This document shows, in pieces, positions 13,642-20,200 of a stretch of 20,200 bases of DNA. Origin of the DNA: Ruminococcus sp. (lineage in GTDB: Bacteria; Bacillota; Clostridia; Oscillospirales; Ruminococcaceae); NCBI GenBank assembly GCA_003488415.1, contig DNLQ01000089.1, positions 1-20,200 on the forward strand, in the 5' to 3' direction. The stretch's first letter is position 1. Each line of letters starts with the position of its first letter. Position numbers and translations under genes: made by a program. Below the pieces are notes generated by a model that ran no database searches, was not told where the DNA came from, and saw only the letters and a program-made list of their open reading frames with translations.

Positions 13642-16092
13642 TCAGCTCTGTTCGCTGACAAGAATGGAGAGCCTGTTCTGGATAAGATCGGCAGTCTCCT
13701 GGGCGCTTCTGTAGCCGCTGAAGAAGGAATTAACTTCCTCGTTTATGATGTTGTAAAGCTCGTCATTATATATAAAGCTCTTTCCGCCGCCTGCTGAGAG
13801 AATGTACTTCTCTACAAGGTCTCTTTCTTCCTTGCTGAGATTGGGGATCTCCTTTGTCTCGCCGTTGATATATACAGAATCCTTGTAGGTCTGCTTCTTT
13901 CCGTCGGCATCCTCCCAGTAGGGATCCTTCATAGCATCATCGAGCTTCTTCTCGAATGCAGACTTCAGTGCAGGGAGGCTGTATATAGTGCTGCCTGTCT
14001 GGTATTCCTCAGTGAAGAAGGAGGAGATGAACTGCCAGCAAGCGTCCTTGTTCTCACTTGAATTCAGGATAGCGTAGCCTGAGCTTACATCAACACGGGC
14101 GATGCTTCCGTCCTGAGTGGGATATCCTACGATAGTCATATCATCGCCCACATAGCCGTATCTGTTCTGTGCGTACTGTCTGATATCATACAAGTACATA
14201 TTGCTGAGAAGAGCTTTGTCATTGAGAACGGCTGCCTGTCTGTCCTCCCAGTACTTTGACTGCTCCTCGTCGGTAGCGTTCTCCCAGTCGAAGCCCTCCT
14301 CGTCGGGGAAGGTGTTGCAGAACTCAAGTATCTTCACGAACTCAGGTGAATCGAAGGAACAGGTTCCTGCCACCAGGTCAACGAAGTCCATACCGTTGTT
14401 GCAGAGTGTAGAGAATACAGCTAACTTTGTATTATCAGAATTGAATAAAGACATACCCTCGGGGAGGTTATTTACTGTATCAATGAATTCGTCGATATTC
14501 CATGAATCCTTGTCATAGAACTTCTTTTTGCAGCAGAGAGTGGAAACGCCGAAGCTGGGAACTATAGACAGGAGCTTTCCGTTTACCTCACAGGCATCTA
14601 TGACATTATCCACAAGCTCTTCCTTCTTCACAGTACCGTCCTTGCCCAGGTAGTCATAGAGGTCTGCGAATGCGCCCTTGTTTGCAAGTGAAGCGATAAG
14701 GTTAGCGCTTGTCTGTACCATATCAGGAGCTTTTCCGGCAACTATATCCATCTTGAGCTGATTATCGGGGGAATTTATCATCTTCTCGTTTTCCTCGTCG
14801 TACTCATAGTACTTGCCGTAATCAACTACCTTGATCCTGTACTTGTCATTTGCCTTATTGAAGTCTGTTACCATTTTAGTGGTATACGGATCGCTTCCGT
14901 AAAGTGCAAGAGTGATTATCTCCTTTGATGCCTCAGTTCCGTCGCTCTTGGAAAGACGCATGAAGCCGTTGGTATTGTTAATATAGTCCTCGGAGTACAC
15001 GATGAATGTACCGTCCTCAGCAGCTACGAAGCCACGGACACTGCTGCCGTCCATGTCGGAATCCACCCAGTTTACTATCTGCTGTGTGCTTCCGTCTGCC
15101 TTTACGCCGTAAAGGGCTGTAGAGCCTGAAACGTAGAATCTGTAGTCGCCTGTACCTCTTGCAATGGCATTTCCGCCGTTAAGCTCAACGCCGCTGAGTT
15201 TCAGATCCTCGCCTGACGGCTTCATATCAGCGACATTGATAGTCTTTACTACCTGTCCCTCTTCGCCCCAGGTGAGACCTATGATATTTCCGTCAGAATC
15301 ATAACCGGTAGCACTGAACCAAGTATTGTCTCCCATGTCCAGTTCATCGCCTACAGTTCCGTCGGCATTGATGATAAGGTAGATCTCTTCCTCGCCGCTG
15401 ACATTGGCGATCACACTTCCGTCGCCGCAGGGGAAAATATTGCCGATGCTGGCAGGGCTGTTATCGTCATATGCGTACTTTTCAAGGCCTGTGATCTCGT
15501 TCTCGGAGATGATCTCGCCGTCCTCGCTTAAAACAGCCAGCTTCTTGCGGTATACGACGTCCTTGTATAATTCCTCATAATCGAAATTCTCACCGTCAAA
15601 ATCAGGATCGCTCAAGTCGGGCAGCTTCTTGTCGCCGAAGTCGGTGATGTTTGATACTATGTAGATATTTCCGTCATGACCGGGAACAGCGTTCCAGTAA
15701 GCCTGGATATTTTCAGCGTCATCAGCCTTATAGCTTATCTCCTTTATATCGGAGAACGCAGGATCTGTAACATACATCACTGTTGAATCATCCTTGTAGG
15801 CTGTGATGAGCAGCTTGTCTGATGAAGGAAATGCGCAGATGCTCTGGAGATAACTGAACTCCGGTGTTCCGGGAATATCTTCAGCCACATAAGTATAGTC
15901 TGATCCTGCCTGCTTTATCTGCTCGACTTCGTTTCCGGCAGCTGCTGAAGATGAACCATTGGAATCGGGATCCTTTTCCCCGCTGCTTCCCCCGGGTGCA
16001 GCCGCACACGAGCCGGCAGATGCAAGCATTGCAAGAGCTGAGAGTCCGGCGATAGTGCGTTTTACAGCATTTGAGAATGATAGATTTTTCAT
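13642..16092 (-). CDS. Large extracellular solute-binding lipoprotein (family 1) with N-terminal beta-propeller-like region
   Basis: An 816-residue surface lipoprotein. Residues 1-29 form a signal peptide ending in a relaxed lipobox (SAGSC, Cys29), followed by a Ser/Gly/Ala-rich linker. About 75-385 consists of repeated short strands with D-G turns (HDGNIYIVS, EDGEIIS, GDGSVIA, DSDGNIIGL, KADGST, EDGTFIVY), typical of beta-propellers. From about 391 (EIITLALYGSDPYTTKMVTDFNKAN) to the end it resembles family 1 sugar-binding proteins of ABC importers, which normally total only 400-450 residues. It should deliver a carbohydrate to the permeases upstream in the operon. The longer frame from 16182 has no ribosome site; the ATG at 16092 has AGGGGG 9 bases before it and immediately yields the signal peptide. 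The 108-base gap before the gene may carry its own promoter. Confidence 0.88.
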   Translation of the reverse strand: MKNLSFSNAVKRTIAGLSALAMLASAGSCAAAPGGSSGEKDPDSNGSSSAAAGNEVEQIKQAGSDYTYVAEDIPGTPEFSYLQSICAFPSSDKLLITAYKDDSTVMYVTDPAFSDIKEISYKADDAENIQAYWNAVPGHDGNIYIVSNITDFGDKKLPDLSDPDFDGENFDYEELYKDVVYRKKLAVLSEDGEIISENEITGLEKYAYDDNSPASIGNIFPCGDGSVIANVSGEEEIYLIINADGTVGDELDMGDNTWFSATGYDSDGNIIGLTWGEEGQVVKTINVADMKPSGEDLKLSGVELNGGNAIARGTGDYRFYVSGSTALYGVKADGSTQQIVNWVDSDMDGSSVRGFVAAEDGTFIVYSEDYINNTNGFMRLSKSDGTEASKEIITLALYGSDPYTTKMVTDFNKANDKYRIKVVDYGKYYEYDEENEKMINSPDNQLKMDIVAGKAPDMVQTSANLIASLANKGAFADLYDYLGKDGTVKKEELVDNVIDACEVNGKLLSIVPSFGVSTLCCKKKFYDKDSWNIDEFIDTVNNLPEGMSLFNSDNTKLAVFSTLCNNGMDFVDLVAGTCSFDSPEFVKILEFCNTFPDEEGFDWENATDEEQSKYWEDRQAAVLNDKALLSNMYLYDIRQYAQNRYGYVGDDMTIVGYPTQDGSIARVDVSSGYAILNSSENKDACWQFISSFFTEEYQTGSTIYSLPALKSAFEKKLDDAMKDPYWEDADGKKQTYKDSVYINGETKEIPNLSKEERDLVEKYILSAGGGKSFIYNDELYNIINEEVNSFFSGYRSAQETADLIQNRLSILVSEQS

Positions 16093-16122
16093 AGTAGGTA
16101 ACCCCCTGTAATATATTTCTGT

Positions 16123-16152
16123 ATTATTGATACGGCATAAAGTACCTGTGAC
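16123..16152 (-). promoter_or_regulatory. Possible promoter in front of the solute-binding gene
   Basis: On the minus strand GTCACA (16152-16147, 4 of 6 matches to TTGACA) and AATAAT (16128-16123, 5 of 6 matches) are 18 bases apart. This would give a leader of about 24 bases ending in AGGGGG. GTCACA is also the 3' arm of an imperfect hairpin pairing with GTGAC about 30 bases upstream. Such an internal promoter would let the binding protein be made in excess over the permeases, as is usual. Weak support. Confidence 0.3.
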
Positions 16153-16200
16153 CTGCTTCTGTTTTTCGTATTTTAACAGCAAGTCACCGTTGCATTATTG

Positions 16201-17352
16201 TTATTTGGCAGCCGGATCAATAACAGTTTTTTCAGCTTCCTTTTGTTGCTTTTTCAGATGTCTTTTATATCTGATCTGATATATCTTGTCCACAACGGAA
16301 CTTATGAACGCCACCTTATTGCGGCTGATGAATCTCCATACAAGGTACAGGATCCAGAGTACCGTCAGTACCGGAGGTGCATAAAGCAATCTCCGGAAGA
16401 AGTAAAGAGGTGAGAGCTTGTATTCGGTTATCCTTGAAGCGTTTTCCCACCAGGGATATATGACCTTGGAGTCACGCACAGCGTACTTCCAGCGCTTACG
16501 GAACTTCTTCGCAAGAACAGAGGGCTTGAAGCGGTGGGTATTATCAATTATCTCAGCTTTCCCGTCGCCGTAGCTTTCCACGCTCTCCTTCAGCGAATTG
16601 TACACATAGTTCTCAACGGGATCCGGTGCTGCACATTCATACACCGTGACCTTATTGAATTCGCTTTCGCCGCTGCCTTCCTCTTTGAGAGGATCCTCCC
16701 CGGAGGCAAGACCGAGGTATCCTGCTCCTCCGTAGGATATATATACTTTAGGAGTATCGCTTATACACTCCTTCTCCGCTTTGGTGGAGGGAGTATCCAC
16801 AACTCCTGAGATAAAGAATCTGGTATCGTTTATGTAGATCTCCTGTCCGGCAACATTATCCGAACTGTACAGCTTCCATGCCAGTTCCCGGTCAATGACC
16901 ACGCCGTCCTGCATGATGTCGCTGTCAGAGAAGTAGCAGCCGCTGAGGAGCCTGAGATCGTGAAAGAAGAAGAAATCTCCGCCCACGATCGTTATCTCTG
17001 TCTCGGACTGAGCCTTGTTGGCTCCCACTGCTCTTCCGCTGCCTCCGGGAGTGCTGTACGCATCAGTGAATAATGACCTGCCGTCCTCTGAGATCATGGA
17101 GACATCTTCAAGAGACTTTGTCAGGGCACTCCTGAGTGACATTACGCCGTCCTTGTTCATGCCGGCATCATCTGAGAAGAAGCAGCTCACCTGAGTACTG
17201 CCGCCTTCACTGTCCCAGCGTTCGGCAGCATTGTTGTAATGCTGTGACCGGGCTGAAACTCCGCCGATGCCTGTAAGCACCAGTGCGCCCGCAATGGAAG
17301 CGGCATTGATGCCGGCGATAACGGCGTGGAGCTTTCTGATTCTGAATTTCAT
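16201..17352 (-). CDS. MacB periplasmic-core-like membrane protein lacking the FtsX bundle
   Basis: A 383-residue protein. A basic N-terminus and membrane helix (about 9-30) are followed by an extracellular region that resembles the MacB periplasmic core: VGGDFFFFHDLRLLSGCYFSDSD (start 123), VVIDRELAWKLYSSDNVAGQEIYI (start 151) and FFISGVVDT (179-187). In MacB-type exporters that core is followed by three more helices of the FtsX domain. Here the rest (about 270-383) has only one clear helix (322-342) between basic segments and a Lys-rich tail. It is therefore not a complete permease. The longer frame begins with a GTG at 17382 overlapping the previous stop; the ATG at 17352 has AAGGCGG 7 bases upstream and is chosen. 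It follows the HlyD-like gene by 26 bases, which recalls MacA-MacB pairing. Confidence 0.75.
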   Translation of the reverse strand: MKFRIRKLHAVIAGINAASIAGALVLTGIGGVSARSQHYNNAAERWDSEGGSTQVSCFFSDDAGMNKDGVMSLRSALTKSLEDVSMISEDGRSLFTDAYSTPGGSGRAVGANKAQSETEITIVGGDFFFFHDLRLLSGCYFSDSDIMQDGVVIDRELAWKLYSSDNVAGQEIYINDTRFFISGVVDTPSTKAEKECISDTPKVYISYGGAGYLGLASGEDPLKEEGSGESEFNKVTVYECAAPDPVENYVYNSLKESVESYGDGKAEIIDNTHRFKPSVLAKKFRKRWKYAVRDSKVIYPWWENASRITEYKLSPLYFFRRLLYAPPVLTVLWILYLVWRFISRNKVAFISSVVDKIYQIRYKRHLKKQQKEAEKTVIDPAAK

Positions 17353-17378
17353 TGAAACACCGCCTTCTGACCGTCGGA

Positions 17379-19169
17379 TCACTTGTCCTTCATGCGGACC
17401 TGATCCTTGGGAGCTACGTGCTTGCTGGCGGCAGTGATAACGTACTCACCTGATCCGATATTGCCCTGTACCGCACTTGAATTCTCATCGGAGGACAGTA
17501 TGGTGACACCTACTCTCTCTGCATAGTAGCGGTTTCCGAGAGGTGAGCTCCTTGATACTACGGTAAGGACGAAGTCTCCGTCATTATCGTGACCTAAGGC
17601 GCTCTTGGGGACTATACAGTCATAGCTTCCGCTTCCGCAGGGGATCGAGAGGTCAAGGAATGTACCCGACTTCACATCACCGGTGACTGAGAATACCAGC
17701 ACACGCTTGTTCTTGCCTGCGATGGGATCGCTCTTTATATCTGTAAGAACAGCCTGGATGCTGTTGCCCCAGCTGTTCATTACCTCTGCCTCTACGCCCT
17801 TTTTGATCTTCTTGGTCTTTTCGGCGTCAACAGTTATCTGAACTGTATAGCCTTCCTCTGAGAGGTCGATGACTGCAAGGGGAGTATCGGGGATAGCAGT
17901 CTCTCCGGGCTTGATGCTGACTGAGCTTACAACACCGCTGTACTTGGAGCGTATCTCTGTTACAGCAGTCTTGCTGCGGAGCTTGTCCACCTTTGCCTGA
18001 GCCTGATCTATCGCCTTCTGCTTGGCTTCCATATCTATAGCGTCCAGCTTGGACTGATTGCTGTTCTCGGACTTAGCCTTGTTGAGAGCATCGACTGCAC
18101 TGTTAAGAGCCTCCTGGCAGGATGCAACATTTTCATTGAGTGCTTCTATGGACTCGCCCTCGGATGCAGCTCCGGACTCCTCAAAGCCGCTTATCTGGTC
18201 GTTAAGGCTCTCTATTGAAGTCTCACAGCCTGAGAGCTGCTGTATGAGCTGACTGCGGAAGTCCCGGCAGTAATTATCGTATGCGGACTGAGCCTGCTCC
18301 CAGGCAGCCTTCTTGCTTTCCGAGTCTGCCTTTGCAGCCTCAAGAGCCTCGGGAGTGACCACATCCGGTACGTCAGCTGATCCAGCATCATCAATGTCTC
18401 CGTCCATGCCGCCGCTCCTTTTGCCTGAGAGCATTGCAGTATAGAGTGCGAAGGCGTTGTTGTAAGCCTTTTCTGCATTTGCGGCAGCCTGCTTCAGATT
18501 AATAAGATCCGTGCTGTATTCCGGAGCTGCCTGAGAAGGAGAATCGGAATCTATAGCCGTGATAGTTGCCTGGAGCTTCTCCTGCAGCTTCTCGTAACGT
18601 GAAAGCTCGCTTTTAAGGTTTTTGAGGGTGTTCTTATTGGCAGCTACGCTTCCCTGGTTCCTTATGGCAGCGTCACGTTTTGCGATAGCGGTATTGAGTG
18701 CTGCACGGGCATCGTTTACAGCCTTGTTCTGATCGGCGAAATCCTCACCGAGCTTCAGCTGTTCCTTGCGGTATTCCATCTGGAGATCATCAAGTTCCTT
18801 CTGAGCTGCGATAAGCTCCTCGCTCTCATCGCCGGACACGGTAAAGAGAACATCGTCCTTCTGTACCTCCTTGCCTTCCTTTATCATAACGGTGTCTATC
18901 ACCAGATTGCTGTCTACCTTGACCTCGTAGCTCTGGTCTGAGGAGACTGTGCCGTTCTCACGGATGCGCTCGGTAAGTTTTCCGGACGTAGCTCTCTCCG
19001 TGGAGATCTCAGCCAGTGACTTGTTCATAATGGTATTTGAGAAGAAAGTAAGTACCAGGAGAACAGCCAGGAATATGATAAGTATGGTTTTTATTATCTC
19101 ACGTCTCCGGCGGGGATCGTAGGTTCCGGTATCTTTATCCTTTATGTTATCTTTTACAGTATCGCTCAT
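17379..19169 (-). CDS. HlyD/MacA-type membrane adaptor with long coiled coil
   Basis: A 596-residue protein: a charged cytoplasmic N-terminus, a membrane helix (26-45), then an extracellular adaptor. The biotinyl-lipoyl-like domain is split in two: YEVKVDSNLVIDTVMIKEGKEV (81-102) and KYSGVVSSVSIKPGETAIPD (409-428). Between them are two long heptad-rich helical stretches (about 115-205 and 275-400) joined by an Asp/Gly/Ser-rich loop (250-272). A beta-barrel (about 440-510) and a membrane-proximal domain (545-590) follow. This is the layout of periplasmic adaptors of MacAB/YknX-type transporters, but the hairpin is longer than usual. The longest frame begins with GTG at 19178, which lies in the ribosome site itself; the ATG at 19169 is 8 bases from AAAGGAG. 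It lies 30 bases after a sugar permease gene, an unusual neighbour. Confidence 0.87.
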   Translation of the reverse strand: MSDTVKDNIKDKDTGTYDPRRRREIIKTILIIFLAVLLVLTFFSNTIMNKSLAEISTERATSGKLTERIRENGTVSSDQSYEVKVDSNLVIDTVMIKEGKEVQKDDVLFTVSGDESEELIAAQKELDDLQMEYRKEQLKLGEDFADQNKAVNDARAALNTAIAKRDAAIRNQGSVAANKNTLKNLKSELSRYEKLQEKLQATITAIDSDSPSQAAPEYSTDLINLKQAAANAEKAYNNAFALYTAMLSGKRSGGMDGDIDDAGSADVPDVVTPEALEAAKADSESKKAAWEQAQSAYDNYCRDFRSQLIQQLSGCETSIESLNDQISGFEESGAASEGESIEALNENVASCQEALNSAVDALNKAKSENSNQSKLDAIDMEAKQKAIDQAQAKVDKLRSKTAVTEIRSKYSGVVSSVSIKPGETAIPDTPLAVIDLSEEGYTVQITVDAEKTKKIKKGVEAEVMNSWGNSIQAVLTDIKSDPIAGKNKRVLVFSVTGDVKSGTFLDLSIPCGSGSYDCIVPKSALGHDNDGDFVLTVVSRSSPLGNRYYAERVGVTILSSDENSSAVQGNIGSGEYVITAASKHVAPKDQVRMKDK

Positions 19170-19177
19170 AATTGCCA

Positions 19178-19184
19178 CTCCTTT
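19178..19184 (-). promoter_or_regulatory. Ribosome site that sets the HlyD-like start
   Basis: AAAGGAG on the minus strand ends at 19178, the first base of the in-frame GTG that begins the longest frame. That GTG cannot serve as the start, while the ATG at 19169 has an 8-base spacer. Confidence 0.8.
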
Positions 19185-19199
19185 GTCTTGTTTTCCGGA

Positions 19200-20090
19200 T
19201 CAGCCCTTGATGCCGCCGGAATAAACGATACCCTCCACAAGATATTCCTCACCGTAGAGGAACATCAGTATAGTCGGCACCATATATACCACTCCGACAG
19301 CGAAAGCAAGTCCGATGTCTCCTGCATTTATCTGAGATAAGAATACGGAGAGCGGGTGCATGGAGGAATCCTTGATAAGCACCAGCGGCTGCTCCACCAT
19401 GTTCCAGTAATCAATGAACACCAGCATAGCGATCGACACAAGTGCTCCCTTGCACAGCGGAAGATGTATGCGTGTGAGTATCTGGAACTCACTTGCGCCG
19501 TCCAGCTTGGCAGCCTCAACATAGGAGACAGGGATGCGGCGCATTACCTTGGTCAGCAGGAAGATACTGAACGGAGAGAATATTCCCGGCAGTATCACCG
19601 CCCAGCGTGTGTTGAGCAGGTTGAATTTATCTGCCACCAGGTAATTAGGTACAAGAGTTACCTGATATGGCATTATCATAAGAATGATGTATACAAAAAA
19701 GATAATGCCCTTTATCTTTCCGGGATACCGTGAAAATCCGTAGGCAGTGAATATAGCCACAAGCATCTGGAAGAGCGTTATGGGTACTGTGAGTATCACT
19801 GAGTTCCAGAATTTCAGCAGGTAATCCGGACTCTTGAGAAGCACTGAATTATACTGTGAGAATGTCACCTTGTCCGGAATGAATTTAAGGTTGACGTTCT
19901 CGGAGATGAAGGTCTTTTTGTCCTCGGTCAGATTGCCGATCATAGCACCGTAGTTTGCGGAGATCTCTGTAGAGGTCATGAATGAATTGGCTATGGTCAG
20001 CACTGTAGGCATCAGGAACAGCAGAGCAGCCGATGCAGCGAACAGGGCAAAAAGGAGATTGACGGTTTTTTTCTTTCTCTCTCTGGTCAT
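19200..20090 (-). CDS. Carbohydrate ABC transporter permease, MalG type
   Basis: A 296-residue inner-membrane permease of the CUT1 sugar importer class with six membrane segments (near 12-35, 96-118, 127-148, 163-181, 217-235, 261-280). The cytoplasmic EAA loop that contacts the ATPase is intact at 191-210 (EAAKLDGASEFQILTRIHLP). The C-terminus EGIVYSGGIKG is the usual MalG-type ending. Residues 41-80 form an extracellular loop somewhat longer than the norm. GGAG lies 5 bases before the ATG, and the ATG overlaps the preceding permease stop (TGATG), giving translational coupling. No ATPase gene is visible in the window; CUT1 importers of Firmicutes often use a shared MsmK-type ATPase encoded elsewhere. 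Confidence 0.95.
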   Translation of the reverse strand: MTRERKKKTVNLLFALFAASAALLFLMPTVLTIANSFMTSTEISANYGAMIGNLTEDKKTFISENVNLKFIPDKVTFSQYNSVLLKSPDYLLKFWNSVILTVPITLFQMLVAIFTAYGFSRYPGKIKGIIFFVYIILMIMPYQVTLVPNYLVADKFNLLNTRWAVILPGIFSPFSIFLLTKVMRRIPVSYVEAAKLDGASEFQILTRIHLPLCKGALVSIAMLVFIDYWNMVEQPLVLIKDSSMHPLSVFLSQINAGDIGLAFAVGVVYMVPTILMFLYGEEYLVEGIVYSGGIKG

Positions 20091-20200
20091 CAGTTCTCCA
20101 CATCCTTTCCGAAGATGTCCTCAGCGATGAGAAGGACTGCCATAATGACTATCATTATTATCGAGAACAGTACCGCAGCAGCAGAGAGCTTCTGATAATC
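20090..20200 (-). CDS. 3' end of a carbohydrate ABC permease (MalF-type partner)
   Basis: Thirty-six C-terminal codons and the stop are in the window; the rest lies beyond base 20200. The visible part has one hydrophobic helix (AAAVLFSIIMIVIMAVLLIAE) and ends in FGKDVEN. MalF-type permeases end in this way, with a conserved small-residue start to the last helix. The TGA at 20092-20090 overlaps the ATG of the MalG-type gene by one base. Identification rests on this coupling and the helix and is therefore moderately certain. Confidence 0.75.
   Translation of the reverse strand, partial: DYQKLSAAAVLFSIIMIVIMAVLLIAEDIFGKDVEN

Noticed and set aside
16093..16182. N-terminal extension of the solute-binding protein from an ATG at 16182
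   Set aside because: It has no ribosome site and would bury the lipoprotein signal peptide 30 residues from the N terminus.
16142..16190. Imperfect hairpin (GTGAC...GTCAC) before the solute-binding gene, considered as a terminator or riboswitch
   Set aside because: The stem has a 3-base bulge and no T tract, and I could not match it to any riboswitch class. It is mentioned only with the weak promoter.

Overview
The window looks like a chromosomal segment of an anaerobic, moderate-GC Firmicute of the Ruminococcus/Oscillospiraceae type. Supporting this are strong AGGAGG-type ribosome sites before nearly every gene, a Cse60-like small protein, large lipoprotein sugar-binding proteins, a glycogen phosphorylase/4-alpha-glucanotransferase pair, and a phenylacetate-CoA ligase paired with an ACT-domain protein. 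The assignment comes from gene content only. I see no tRNA, rRNA, CRISPR array, insertion sequence or phage gene, and no gene-free stretch longer than about 210 bases.

Plus strand, 1-3677: six tightly spaced genes. They are the 3' end of an unidentified protein, two tandem paralogues of an unrecognised acidic family, a phenylacetate-CoA ligase (paaK), a small Cse60-like protein with a histone-H1-like basic tail, and a tandem ACT-domain protein. Gaps are 16-50 bases, so this is probably one transcript. At 3716-3744 a promoter matching the sigma-A consensus at every position drives a short zinc-ribbon gene that ends in a clear intrinsic terminator (4221-4256). A membrane-anchored lipase-like alpha/beta hydrolase starts 14 bases later. 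It converges on, and overlaps by 29 bases, a small integral membrane protein on the minus strand.

Plus strand, 6058-10828: a glycogen/maltodextrin unit made of malQ, a lipoprotein of unknown function and glgP, closed by a GC-rich terminator at 10832-10859.

Minus strand, 20200 down to 10874: a long co-oriented block read right to left. It holds the 3' end of one sugar ABC permease, a second (MalG-type) permease, a HlyD/MacA-type adaptor with a long coiled coil, a MacB-periplasmic-core-like protein without the FtsX membrane bundle, and an 816-residue lipoprotein that joins a probable beta-propeller to a family 1 solute-binding domain. After a 209-base gap carrying a perfect 15-bp inverted repeat come an ECF sigma factor and a translationally coupled 695-residue membrane protein, probably its anti-sigma regulator. 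That protein's extracellular part has four diverged copies of one module, with a PASTA domain between copies 1 and 2.

The most unusual content is this minus-strand block: a sugar importer lacking a visible ATPase merged with MacA/MacB-like envelope parts, followed by a probable cell-surface sensing sigma/anti-sigma pair of unusual architecture. Several starts are set here by the position of the ribosome site and differ from the longest reading frame.
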